A stretch of DNA of 44,117 bases from an uncultured Rhodopila sp. (GTDB taxonomy: Bacteria > Pseudomonadota > Alphaproteobacteria > Acetobacterales > Acetobacteraceae). Shown here in pieces: positions 1-7,821 of the stretch. A program made the position numbers and the translations under genes. The stretch is taken from contig NZ_CAIWTY010000031.1 of assembly GCF_903915725.1 (NCBI RefSeq), positions 1-44,117 of the forward strand. The letters are read 5' to 3'. Numbering within the stretch: the first letter of the stretch is position 1; each line of letters starts with the position of its first letter. The notes under the pieces are model-generated. The model was not told the origin of the DNA. It saw nothing but the letters and a program-made list of their open reading frames with translations, and did not search any database.

Positions 1-15
1 CAGACAAGTATTGAG

Positions 16-65
16 GTCCAGGGGCTCGGCCCCTGGCGGGGTTTGGGGCAGCGCCCCAACCTTGC
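16..65. repeat. GC-rich double-hairpin intergenic repeat
   Basis: Two adjacent inverted repeats are visible: AGGGGC/GCCCCT around a 3-nt loop at 20-34, then GGTTTGGGGC/GCGCCCCAACC around 40-61. This kind of palindromic GC element is common between genes in high-GC alphaproteobacteria. The first 242 bases hold no credible gene; the ORFs reading through this element have no ribosome binding site and poor codon usage. Confidence 0.45.
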
Positions 66-242
66 TTGCTTCGTCGGTCAATGGTTCGGGTGCCGGGTAT
101 AACTCATCCCCCAGCACCAATCCCGCGAAGCGGGTTCGTTCTCCCGGCCGAATCAAGCCGTGCCGGCCAACGGGGCGTAACTCCGCTGTGGGTCGTAGAC
201 GGACATGCAAACCATCCCGATCGCTGGCACTATTCGTCTCCA

Positions 243-695
243 TTAGCTGCCAAAGAGATCATCGCTGGGTCGGTCAGCCGCACAAACTTTGAGAAGAAAA
301 TCGGCCGGGCTGGAAATTTGTATCCCCCGAAAGGGATTAAGCGCCCGCAAATCGGCGTCACCGGTGACGATGACATCCGCCGCCCCGTTTACCGCAAGCT
401 CCAGAAACTTGTCGTCCTTCGGGTCGCGGCACGCGCGCACTACATGCAGAACGGTCGCCTGTTCAACGATCCGTCCGAACAAGCGCAGAAACCTCTGCCG
501 ATCCTCCACGCTCACATATGGATCGAACTTCCGCCGCGAAAGCACATCGGCCAATTCCATGATCGTCGCGTCGGAGGCCAACACGATGTGCTCGGAGATC
601 GCGCGCTGGACAGCCCAGGCCGGGACGGAAGAGGGAACCAGCAAACGGCTGATCAGCGCGTTCGTATCAAGAACAACGCGCAGCCGCAGGGTCAT
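243..695 (-). CDS. PIN-domain ribonuclease toxin (COG1569-type)
   Basis: This is a 150-aa PIN-fold protein, expected to be a Mg-dependent endoribonuclease acting as the toxin of a toxin-antitoxin pair. The acidic signature is present: D9 in VVLDTNALIS, a Glu in IMELADVL, then RDPKDDKFLELAV and VTGDADL near the C-terminus. The start ATG overlaps the stop of the upstream antitoxin by 4 nt, so the two are translationally coupled. Its C-terminal half closely resembles the broken toxin at 29835-30244, so the two are paralogues of one PIN subfamily. Length is typical for the family. Confidence 0.85.
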   Translation of the reverse strand: MTLRLRVVLDTNALISRLLVPSSVPAWAVQRAISEHIVLASDATIMELADVLSRRKFDPYVSVEDRQRFLRLFGRIVEQATVLHVVRACRDPKDDKFLELAVNGAADVIVTGDADLRALNPFRGIQISSPADFLLKVCAADRPSDDLFGS

Positions 696-937
696 TCAGA
701 CAGGATTTCCGCGAGTTTCGCCTCTGTCATGCCAGCCTCCACCGCCTGCGCCCCGATCCGGTCGCAGAAGCGTTCGAACTCCTCGGTGTTGATCGCCCGA
801 AGCCGATCGTATTCGCGCGGCGACAGAACGATGGCGATGTCGCGCTTCTGCCGGCGAATGACCACGGGTTCGCTTTGCGCGCTGTCGAGCAGCGCCCCCA
901 GATTCTGTTTCGCTTCGGTCGCCGTTACGCTGCGCAT
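692..937 (-). CDS. Phd/YefM-family antitoxin
   Basis: This 81-aa protein has the Phd/YefM N-terminal DNA-binding fold: it starts MRSVTATEAKQNLGALLD and continues with VVIRRQKRDIAIVLSPREY. The acidic C-terminal tail (EAGMTEAKLAEILSE) is the likely toxin-neutralising segment. A strong GGAGG ribosome binding site lies 6 nt before the ATG. It is the first gene of a two-gene operon with the PIN toxin at 243-695 and probably autorepresses the promoter at 956-983, where a direct repeat sits. Confidence 0.87.
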   Translation of the reverse strand: MRSVTATEAKQNLGALLDSAQSEPVVIRRQKRDIAIVLSPREYDRLRAINTEEFERFCDRIGAQAVEAGMTEAKLAEILSE

Positions 938-955
938 GCCTGACCTCCATCGTCC

Positions 956-983
956 AAAATAGACAAATCAGACAAAATTTCAA
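956..983 (-). promoter_or_regulatory. Promoter and probable operator of the PIN/Phd operon
   Basis: On the minus strand a TTGAAA (-35, 978-983) is followed after 16 nt by TATTTT (-10, 956-961). The spacer carries a perfect 7-bp direct repeat (plus strand AGACAAA at 961-967 and 970-976, 9-nt period), placed as expected for an antitoxin operator overlapping the promoter. The site is 19 nt upstream of the antitoxin ATG. Confidence 0.55.
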
Positions 984-1082
984 GCATGATGTTTGGCAGG
1001 GGCGGCGGTGATGTCGATTACCGTCGGCTCGAACGTGGAAGTTGGGTCGAGCCGGAGTTTTGCCGTACGGCTGTCTCCCGGC

Positions 1083-1436
1083 TCAGGACATTGCGCGTTG
1101 CAGCGCGGGAATGGAGACACCTTCAAGCCGTTGAACGCCCCCGGTCCGCCCAACCGTCACAACCGAATCCAGCGCTTCGGGGCGTGCCGGAGAATCCCGA
1201 TCCGGCGCCACTTCGAAGAACGCATTGGCCACGACCTGGAACGCGCCGTTTTCCGTCATGGTTCGGGTCGACAGGATGAACCGGACCGCCTTCATTGTCA
1301 CGGAGCGGCCGTCCCGGCTAAGCTGGTTCCGCAGGTCCCGCACGATCTCGGCTGCCACCTTCTTGGTCACGCCCAACGGCACGGCGCCGATAACGCGGGG
1401 GGCGGCCGGCGTGTCTAATGTTTCCGAGGCATGCAC
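1083..1436 (-). CDS. Hypothetical protein (doubtful ORF)
   Basis: A 117-aa reading frame with a GTG start. Its central part (VAAEIVRDLRNQ ... MKAVRFILSTR ... VVANAFFEVAP) has protein-like helix/strand alternation and no low-complexity bias, so it may be a genuine gene or the remnant of one. I recognise no family. The GTG directly abuts an AGGAGG, which is too close to serve it, so a downstream GTG may be the true start. It stands alone between the toxin-antitoxin pair and a repeat. Confidence 0.35.
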   Translation of the reverse strand: MHASETLDTPAAPRVIGAVPLGVTKKVAAEIVRDLRNQLSRDGRSVTMKAVRFILSTRTMTENGAFQVVANAFFEVAPDRDSPARPEALDSVVTVGRTGGVQRLEGVSIPALQRAMS

Positions 1437-1536
1437 CCTCCTGGCTGATCGATAAGAAGTCTCGCCCGGAATTCAGCTTCCAGTCCAGGGTCTTATACCA
1501 GCCGGCGATGACGCTGACTCTCGGCCGCGGGCGCCC

Positions 1537-1619
1537 CGTCATGCCGACGAAGGGCGGCATCCGCGCCTTGTCTCTGTGTAAACAGAGGCGTGGATGGCGG
1601 GCCTGCGCCCGCCATGACG
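1537..1619. repeat. Palindromic three-arm repeat, copy A
   Basis: An 83-nt imperfect palindrome bounded by CGTCATG and CATGACG. It can fold as two small hairpins (ATGCCG/CGGCAT and ATGGCGGGC/GCCCGCCAT) joined by a stem CGCCT/AGGCG around 1563-1590. The same architecture recurs at 23281-23367 and 44021-44099. The rest of 1437-1846 shows no gene or other element I can support. Confidence 0.65.
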
Positions 1620-1846
1620 CATAAGCCGCCCGTGTCCTTGGGTCATTCTCCACGGCAGTTGGTAGTAGATAGCCCGTCGAGGTTCGGGAGGTATGGCAAC
1701 CACAGTGTGCATCAGAAACTCGGCGGCTCGGAAGGCGGAGGCGGCTGCCCGGGAAAGCGGCTGTACGGTATCCACACGGGAACGCCCGCGCCGGTAACTC
1801 GATGCACGGGCAAATCAAACTCGATATTCCGCCGACAGGAGCATTT

Positions 1847-2047
1847 ATGGCCACCGAAACGAGCCCTGAATTCCAGCGTGGCTGGGTTGCCGCACTCCTC
1901 GCCGTCCGCTCCTGGCACGAGTCCAAGGCCAAGCAGGCCATGGTGCAGTCCACACGCACCCGGTTCCCCAAGAACCTCGAGCGAGAGGCCGAATTCCATC
2001 GGCAATCCGCCGAGGTGATCATGACCCTCTCGCCGGATGATGTCTGA
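1847..2047 (+). CDS. Small hypothetical protein
   Basis: A 66-aa soluble protein starting MATETSPEFQRGWVAALLAV, rich in charged residues and predicted mainly helical. I chose the ATG at 1847 over an in-frame ATG 45 nt upstream because a clean AGGAG lies 6 nt before it. It ends 41 nt before the DUF5872-like gene on the same strand and may be cotranscribed with it. No family recognised; no signal peptide or membrane segment. Confidence 0.6.
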   Translation: MATETSPEFQRGWVAALLAVRSWHESKAKQAMVQSTRTRFPKNLEREAEFHRQSAEVIMTLSPDDV

Positions 2048-2088
2048 CCGGCCGGAACCGCGCGTGGCGCGGCAACGTTCGTGCGGCC

Positions 2089-2586
2089 ATGGGCAGCACG
2101 GCACGGCGAAGCGACCCCGCCTTATGGGAGCAGATAAAACGCACCATCACCGCCGGCGACAAAGGCGGCGCACCCGGCCAGTGGTCGGCCCGCAAAGCCC
2201 AACTCGCGGTGCAGGAGTATAAACGCCGCGGCGGCGGCTACGCGGGCCAAAAGCGCGCCGACAACCACCTGCGCCAATGGACCGAGGAGGACTGGGCCAC
2301 CAAATCCGGCGAACGCAGCCGCGACAGCGGCGAGCGCTATCTGCCGCGCGAGGCGCGCGCGCACCTCTCGGACGAAGACTATCGCCGCAGCTCGGCGAAG
2401 AAGCGCGAGGACACGGCGCACGGGCGGCAATTCTCCCGCCAGCCCGGCGACATCGCGCGCAAGACGGCACCGTACCGGCAGCATGACAGCAGCAAAGCCG
2501 AACTGATGCAGCAGGCGCGCCGCCGCAACGTGCCCGGGCGCTCGCGCATGGACAAGGACGCGTTGCGCCGCGCCCTCGATACCTGA
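2089..2586 (+). CDS. DUF5872-like basic protein with SAP/Rho-N-like tail
   Basis: A 165-aa very basic protein. The N-terminal part (RSDPALWEQIKRTITAGDKG, then PGQWSARKAQLAV and GERYLPREA) matches my memory of the DUF5872 family, whose function is unknown. The last ~35 residues (SSKAELMQQARRRNVPGRSR, then MDKDALRRAL) resemble a SAP or Rho-N-type helix-extended-loop-helix used in nucleic-acid binding, which fits the high Arg/Lys content. The ribosome binding site is weak. It follows the 66-aa gene and precedes the nitronate monooxygenase gene by 71 nt. Confidence 0.72.
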   Translation: MGSTARRSDPALWEQIKRTITAGDKGGAPGQWSARKAQLAVQEYKRRGGGYAGQKRADNHLRQWTEEDWATKSGERSRDSGERYLPREARAHLSDEDYRRSSAKKREDTAHGRQFSRQPGDIARKTAPYRQHDSSKAELMQQARRRNVPGRSRMDKDALRRALDT

Positions 2587-2657
2587 AAGACGATCCCGCC
2601 GGCTCCATTTTGCCGAGAGAGCGGTTATGATGTCGCTAACCGGCGGGAGGAGCACTG

Positions 2658-3620
2658 ATGGCCATCAACAACCGGCTGACGCAGACGCTTGCTATTGAGC
2701 ATCCGATCCTGCTCGCCCCGATGGACGTTGTCTCCGGCGGCAAGCTGGCCGCGGCGGTGACGCATGCGGGCGGCCTCGGCCTGCTCGGCGGCGGCTACGG
2801 CGACGGCGGCTGGATCGAGCGGGAGTGGACGCGCGCCGGCAACGCCCGTATCGGCTGCGGCTTCATCACCTGGAGCCTGGCGCAGCGTCCCGAACTTCTG
2901 AAAAGCGTGCTGGCCCGTCAGCCCGCCGCCGTCATGCTGTCATTCGGCGACCCGCGCCCGTTCGGGGCCGCAATCCTGGCGGCGGGCGCGAAGCTGATCT
3001 GCCAGGTGCAGAGCGTGGCGCAGGCCCGGGAAGCCGCCGATGCCGGCGCCGACGTCATTGTCGCGCAAGGCACCGAGGCCGGCGGGCACGGCCAGTCCCA
3101 GCCGCTGTTTACACTGCTGCCGCAGGTGGTGGATGCTTGCCCCGATGTCCCGGTGGCCGCAGCGGGCGGGATCGCCGACGGGCGCGGCCTTGCGGCGGCG
3201 ATGATGCTGGGCGCCGAGGGCGTGCTGATTGGCACGCGCTTCTATGCCTCGCAGGAAGCCGACGGACACCCCGAGGCCAAGCGGCGCATCGTGGCGGCCG
3301 AGGGCGGGCAGACCGTGCGCTCGATCGTCTTCGACCTGTCGCGCCGCAATCGCTGGCCCGATCCCTATACCGGCCGTGTCCTGCGCAACCGGCATACGGA
3401 CCAATGGCTGGGCCGGGAGGCGGAATTGGAGGCTCGGGCGGACGAGGTCGCGCGGGACTACGCCGCGGCGCGGGAGCGTGGCGACTTCGATGTGGCTGGC
3501 GTGATTGCCGGTGAGGCGTGCGGCCTGATCCACGACATCCCGGCGGCCGGCGACATCGTGCAGCGCATCGTCGCCGAGGCCGAGAGGCTGCTGCCACCGC
3601 GCCTCGGCGGCGCCGGCTGA
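2658..3620 (+). CDS. Nitronate monooxygenase (2-nitropropane dioxygenase family)
   Basis: A 320-aa flavoenzyme of the NPD/nitronate monooxygenase TIM-barrel family, which uses FMN to oxidise alkyl nitronates in the cytosol. Visible landmarks are the N-terminal PILLAPMDVVSGGKLAAAV, the glycine-rich active-site segment AGGHGQSQ (with the conserved His), and the phosphate-binding segments AAGGIADGRG and EGVLIGTRFYAS. Length is normal for the family. A strong GGGAGGAG ribosome binding site precedes the ATG. It is a stand-alone gene convergent with the Nudix gene downstream. Some members act as enoyl reductase-like proteins, so the substrate is uncertain. Confidence 0.9.
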   Translation: MAINNRLTQTLAIEHPILLAPMDVVSGGKLAAAVTHAGGLGLLGGGYGDGGWIEREWTRAGNARIGCGFITWSLAQRPELLKSVLARQPAAVMLSFGDPRPFGAAILAAGAKLICQVQSVAQAREAADAGADVIVAQGTEAGGHGQSQPLFTLLPQVVDACPDVPVAAAGGIADGRGLAAAMMLGAEGVLIGTRFYASQEADGHPEAKRRIVAAEGGQTVRSIVFDLSRRNRWPDPYTGRVLRNRHTDQWLGREAELEARADEVARDYAAARERGDFDVAGVIAGEACGLIHDIPAAGDIVQRIVAEAERLLPPRLGGAG

Positions 3621-3631
3621 CGGCCGGGCGG

Positions 3632-4162
3632 TTAACCTGTGGCCGGTTCCGCGGGGACGGTGCGGTCCGGCGAGGTTTCCTTACGAGCCCCGCGCAGGTA
3701 GGCCGCAACCGGACCGGTCAGAGCCATGTCCGGCCACTCGGCGGCCGATACCAGCCGCCCGCCGACAATCTCGCGGTTGTCGAAGGTCAGCGCGGGAAGC
3801 CGCTCCAGCCGCAGTTCGAACAGGTGCACCCGGTCGCGCCGCCCGTCGTAGACGCCGCCGACAACCCCGGCCGGACGCAGCGCCGGCACCCGCAACCCGA
3901 TCTCCTCGGCCAACTCGCGCCGGGCCGCGGCTTCCGGTGTCTCGCCGCGCCGCACACTGCCGCCGGGGAAATTCCAGGCTGCCCGGTAGGAGGAGCGCAA
4001 CAGCAGCACCGCGCCGCCGACATGCACGGCCACCAGCGCGCCCTCATGCCGTTGCCGCCGCAGACGCCACCAGATCCGGGCGAGGGGAAATCCCAGACGA
4101 TACGCCGTGCGCCAGGCCATATCGGCGAGCGAAAACGGCGGCGTTTGCTGCAAGTTCGGCAT
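3632..4162 (-). CDS. Nudix hydrolase
   Basis: A 176-aa protein with a perfect Nudix box (GX5EX7REUXEEXGU) spanning roughly residues 68-90, starting GGSVRRGET and ending LAEEIGL. It should hydrolyse a nucleoside-diphosphate-linked compound in a Mg-dependent reaction. The N-terminal ~40 residues before the Nudix fold are Arg/Trp-rich. A GAGGTGG ribosome binding site precedes the ATG. It converges with the nitronate monooxygenase gene, leaving an 11-nt gap. The substrate cannot be inferred from context. Confidence 0.88.
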   Translation of the reverse strand: MPNLQQTPPFSLADMAWRTAYRLGFPLARIWWRLRRQRHEGALVAVHVGGAVLLLRSSYRAAWNFPGGSVRRGETPEAAARRELAEEIGLRVPALRPAGVVGGVYDGRRDRVHLFELRLERLPALTFDNREIVGGRLVSAAEWPDMALTGPVAAYLRGARKETSPDRTVPAEPATG

Positions 4163-4266
4163 GGAGCCACCTCTACCCGTCTTCGCCGGCGAAAGCAGCG
4201 GAATCCTGCTGGGGACATCAACAGCTTCTGAATGGCCAGCGGCCAGCGCCCGGCTTAAGGCGGGGG

Positions 4267-5148
4267 ATGGCGCAAAGTTCCAGTTTATTTCGGCTCATTT
4301 GCAAGACGCCAGGGATCGCCGCCCTGCTGATCGCCGCGCAGTTCTGCACGGCGCCGGGGTCCGCCGAGGTCTGCCGCTTCGCCGGCACCACAAGCCATGA
4401 CGGACACGTCGCGATCACCGCCGATTAGCAGGCAAAGGACGGCGTCACCAGGGTCGATGTCGCCATGGCGTTCGAAGCCACCTGGATGTGGTTCTTCCAC
4501 TTCCGCTATTTGGTGCAGGAAATCAGCACGTGGCGCGCCAACCGGATGCAAAGCCTGGCGGTGAACACCCGCTACCTCGCCGGTGATCGCATCGTGCGGC
4601 AGCAATGGGATGCGTTCGAGCGCAGCCCGGACGGCTTGCAGGCGCGCCGGGTGCAGGCCAAGACTCTGGCCGATTTCCGCCGCCGCCATCCGGGGTTCGT
4701 GCAGCATTGGGACCCCGCAACGTTCGGCTCGCCCTGGCTGCAGGACTATCCCGCCGCCTCGCCGGAGCGCCGGGCCGATCTGGATTTGAAGGCGTTGCCG
4801 CTGCCGGAGGGGCTGAGTTCGCCGCTCGCCATGGCGTTCTACTGGGTGCGTTGGATGCCGCGCGGGGCCGAACAGGTGCCGGTGTTCCTGCCCGGGTTCA
4901 AGGCCGACAAACTTGTGGATGTGCCGGTGACGGCGGACGCCTCGGGTGTTCGCCGGGCGTCGTTGCATTATCCGGGATTGAGCCGGTCGCCCGCCTCGAT
5001 CGCCACCGCCGTGACAGCAGCCGACGGGCGCCTGCTGCAACTGGCGTTCGACGTGCATGAACCGGGCGAATCAGCGCATGGCGTGGTGCATCAGGAAGGC
5101 TGCCAGGGTGCTCCGGTCAGACCGGAGCCGGGGAGCCTGCCGCCTTAG
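4267..5148 (+). pseudogene. Exported DUF6134-like protein interrupted by an amber codon
   Basis: Two parts of one reading frame are separated by an in-frame TAG at 4426-4428. The first 53 codons encode a signal peptide (MAQSSSLFRLICKTPG then a hydrophobic core ending APGSA) and the start of a mature domain (VCRFAGTTSHDGHVAITAD). After the TAG the frame continues without a break through TRVDVAMAFEATW to the end, over 230 codons. An AAGG-type ribosome binding site precedes the ATG at 4267. A CAG-to-TAG change would explain the stop. From memory the downstream part resembles DUF6134-type proteins; function unknown. A separate protein starting at ATG 4465 would lack export and part of the fold. 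Confidence 0.65.
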
Positions 5149-6032
5149 TCCGGCTGTCCGAGTTCGCGGAACAACTCGGCCAACTCCGCGCTCATGGGTA
5201 TGTTCAGCTTCTCTCCCGTCGGCAGCCGCCTGACCAGCCAGCGGTTGTACATGTCGGCCAGCCGGCCGGCTTCGGCCAATCGCCTGAAACCGTGTTCGAC
5301 GACAGCGGCGAAGGCCGGTTCGTCTTTGCGATACATCAATCCATACGGCTCGTAGGACAGGTAATCGCCGACGACGTGGTAGTCCTGGCCGTCATAGGTG
5401 GCGGCCAGGCCCGCCAACAGGACGTCGTCGGTGGCGAAGGCATCGGCCTGGCCTGCGCGCAGCATGGCGAAGGACTCCGTATGGTTCGGTGCCGTGACGA
5501 TGGTGGTATGCACCACCAACCGCTCGACCAGGACGTGCATGGCGGTCTCGTTCGTGGTGCCGGAGGTCACGACAACCGTCTTGCCGCGCAGATCCTTGTA
5601 ACTGAGTATGGGTGATTCGCGGGACACCAGCAGCTTGGTGCCGGCGATGAAGAACACCGGGGAAAACGCCACCCGTTCCAGCCGCTGCTTGTTGCGCGTG
5701 GTGGAGCCGCACTCGATATCCACATCACCGGACGCGACTTTATCGATCCGGTCCTCGGCGGTCACGGTCTTGTAGGCGATGCGGATGGGCTGGCGGTTCA
5801 GGGCGGCGGATACGTCATCGGTCAACGCCTTGCAGAGATCCACGGCGTATCCGGCAGGCGATCCGTCCGCCAGCCTATAGGAGAATGGCAGGGCCGAATC
5901 GCGCACGCCCAGCGTGATGGTTCCGGTTGCCTGGATCCTCGCCAGCGTGCCGATGGGCCGGGGGGTGTCCTGCGCGCCGGCTGGCGGCGCCCAGGCCGTC
6001 AACAGGCCAATCACCAGGAGTAGACGCGTCAT
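5145..6032 (-). CDS. Amino-acid ABC transporter substrate-binding protein (SBP_bac_3)
   Basis: A 295-aa periplasmic binding protein of the glutamate/aspartate (GltI-like) class. It has a signal peptide (hydrophobic core LLLVIGLLTAWAPP, cleavage after PAGA) and the family segments ITLGVRDSALPFSY, AGYAVDLCKAL, VDIECGSTT and GKTVVVTSGTTNE. No permease or ATPase gene is adjacent, so it either serves transporter parts encoded elsewhere or acts as a sensor. Its stop codon overlaps the stop of the convergent broken gene by 3 nt. Ligand specificity cannot be fixed, though the CGSTT segment is typical of the acidic amino-acid binders. Confidence 0.88.
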   Translation of the reverse strand: MTRLLLVIGLLTAWAPPAGAQDTPRPIGTLARIQATGTITLGVRDSALPFSYRLADGSPAGYAVDLCKALTDDVSAALNRQPIRIAYKTVTAEDRIDKVASGDVDIECGSTTRNKQRLERVAFSPVFFIAGTKLLVSRESPILSYKDLRGKTVVVTSGTTNETAMHVLVERLVVHTTIVTAPNHTESFAMLRAGQADAFATDDVLLAGLAATYDGQDYHVVGDYLSYEPYGLMYRKDEPAFAAVVEHGFRRLAEAGRLADMYNRWLVRRLPTGEKLNIPMSAELAELFRELGQPD

Positions 6033-6505
6033 GCAACCGCCCGGGGGTTATGGTTAACCATACGTTCCTTTTTGCGTTTCACTATCGCAGCGGTAGCCGC
6101 CCGGGTGTCCGATGTGGCTTCTAGCCGATTCGGCTGCCTCCAAGGAACTGTAAAAGCGCCGGTTGTTGCCGTTATGCGCGGCAGCGTGTCATGATTTTGC
6201 GGTGGCGCGGCCTCACACGGATGTGCTGTGTAACCGAACCGATCTAGGCGTAAGACAATTGCGCAAGCCGGGAAAATCGGGCGATTCCCGCGGTTTTCGC
6301 CCACCCCGCAGCTCATATATGGGGGCCATCGCCTACCGAACGCGAACACACAGGCTGAAGCTGAACACGGCAAGATAGCGTCAGCGCAACCACGCGGCTG
6401 CAGGCTCCGCTTGGATGGCAGCCACTTTTCACACTCCAGAACGGCAGCGGCCATGTCCGGTGGCGGCCAAACCGTCGGGAATCTCCGCGCTGAGGAGAGG
6501 CGATC
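6033..6505. other. 473-nt divergent intergenic region
   Basis: This separates the divergent solute-binding-protein and acyltransferase genes and so should hold both promoters. I see no hairpin terminator, no repeat shared with the rest of the window and no convincing gene. A 13-nt perfect palindrome AGCCGATTCGGCT lies near 6122-6134. The 71-codon plus-strand ORF inside lacks a ribosome binding site. Confidence 0.4.
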
Positions 6506-7756
6506 ATGATACGCAGCCAAAATTTCCGGCTGAGCGACACAATCTATTGGCCCCCATCCCGGATGCGGCGGGCCGGGACGGTGGACGTCCGGTCGGCGGC
6601 GCCGGACGATCGCTTTGTTGTCGACGTGCAAGCCGAACCGTCCATGGTCCTGCCGCAGTGGCGGGAGCTCGAGGCCGCCGGGACGGTGTTCCAGACCCGG
6701 GCCTGGCTGCTGCCCTGGTATCGCGTCATCGCCCCGCGCATCAAGGCGTCACCGCTTTTCGTTACTGTATACGACCGGAAAACCGGCCGCCCGCTGCTCT
6801 TCTTCCCGTTGTGCCTGCGGCGCAGGCTCGGCATCGCCGTCATCGAATTTCCCGATTCCGGCGTCAGCGACTACAACGTCCCGATCGTGGCGCCGGGTCT
6901 GTCGCTCGACACCGCGGAGATGCAGCGGCTTTGGCGGCGGATATGCCGGGTTCTGCCGCCGGCGGATGTCGTCCTCATCACCAAGATGCCGGAGCTGCTT
7001 TCGGGATCTCCGGTTCCGCTGGTTCAGCTCGACTGGCTGCAAAGGATGGAACTGCGGTCATGGACGGTGAAGCTGCCGGACACCCGGGAGGACTATGACA
7101 AGACAACCATAAAGAACAAAGATCGCAAGGAGCTGCGGCGGAAGCGGCGGCATCTGACGGACATCGCCGGCGATGCGTCCCTGTCGGTTGCCTCGGCCGA
7201 TGCCGATCGGCAGGAGGTGTTTCAGGCTTTGACCCGGCAGCGCCTGGCCCGTTTCAAGAATCGCCGGCGCCGCGATATCCTGGCCGACCCGGTATTTTTC
7301 CGGTTTTACGAGACGGTTGCACTGGAAGATCGCGGCCGCATCGGGGTGCTCTCGGCGCTGAAGACGCCGGACCGGTTCGCGGCGACGCTGTTCGGCCTGG
7401 TGCACAACGGGACTTATCTTTTGCTGATCCACTCATTCGAACTGCCGTTGGAGCGGCTGTCGCCCGGGATTGTTGCCATCGATGAAATGATCACCTCCGC
7501 CATCGGCAGCGGCCTGTCGTATTTCGATTTCACTATTGGCAATGAAACCTATAAGCGCCAGTTCGGAGTGCAGCCCGGCTTCCTCTATGAGGGGATCTAT
7601 CCGCTTTCGGTAAAGGGACGTCTTTTCGCCGGAACAAAAGCCGCGGCAAGGCGGGTCAAGGCCTGTGCCGGCCGGAACCTGGCGATCTGGCAGGCCGGAT
7701 CCAAAGCCGCGCTCAACCGGATCTTCGAGGAGCGCGGGCGGCAGGGATCGCCATAG
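6506..7756 (+). CDS. BioF2-like (CelD/FemAB-type) N-acyltransferase
   Basis: A 416-aa protein of the Acetyltransf_6/BioF2-like GNAT-fold family, often found with polysaccharide or cellulose genes. Indicators are the entry segment VFQTRAWLLPWYRV, the basic middle KNKDRKELRRKRRHL, and the diagnostic C-terminal LSYFDFTIGNETYKRQFG (near residues 340-357). A GAGGAGAG ribosome binding site precedes the ATG. It is monocistronic here. By family it transfers an acyl or aminoacyl group to an envelope polymer or lipid; the actual substrate is unknown. No signal peptide or transmembrane segment, so it should act on the cytosolic side. Confidence 0.82.
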   Translation: MIRSQNFRLSDTIYWPPSRMRRAGTVDVRSAAPDDRFVVDVQAEPSMVLPQWRELEAAGTVFQTRAWLLPWYRVIAPRIKASPLFVTVYDRKTGRPLLFFPLCLRRRLGIAVIEFPDSGVSDYNVPIVAPGLSLDTAEMQRLWRRICRVLPPADVVLITKMPELLSGSPVPLVQLDWLQRMELRSWTVKLPDTREDYDKTTIKNKDRKELRRKRRHLTDIAGDASLSVASADADRQEVFQALTRQRLARFKNRRRRDILADPVFFRFYETVALEDRGRIGVLSALKTPDRFAATLFGLVHNGTYLLLIHSFELPLERLSPGIVAIDEMITSAIGSGLSYFDFTIGNETYKRQFGVQPGFLYEGIYPLSVKGRLFAGTKAAARRVKACAGRNLAIWQAGSKAALNRIFEERGRQGSP

Positions 7757-7821
7757 GCCAATTCACCGCCGTGGTCCTGCCGAGGCCATGACAGCAAAAT
7801 CATGATCCCGACGCGGCGCTA

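Noticed and set aside
1318..2022. 234-codon minus-strand ORF
   Set aside because: Runs through the palindromic repeat and overlaps the small gene at 1847 in antisense; composition not protein-like.
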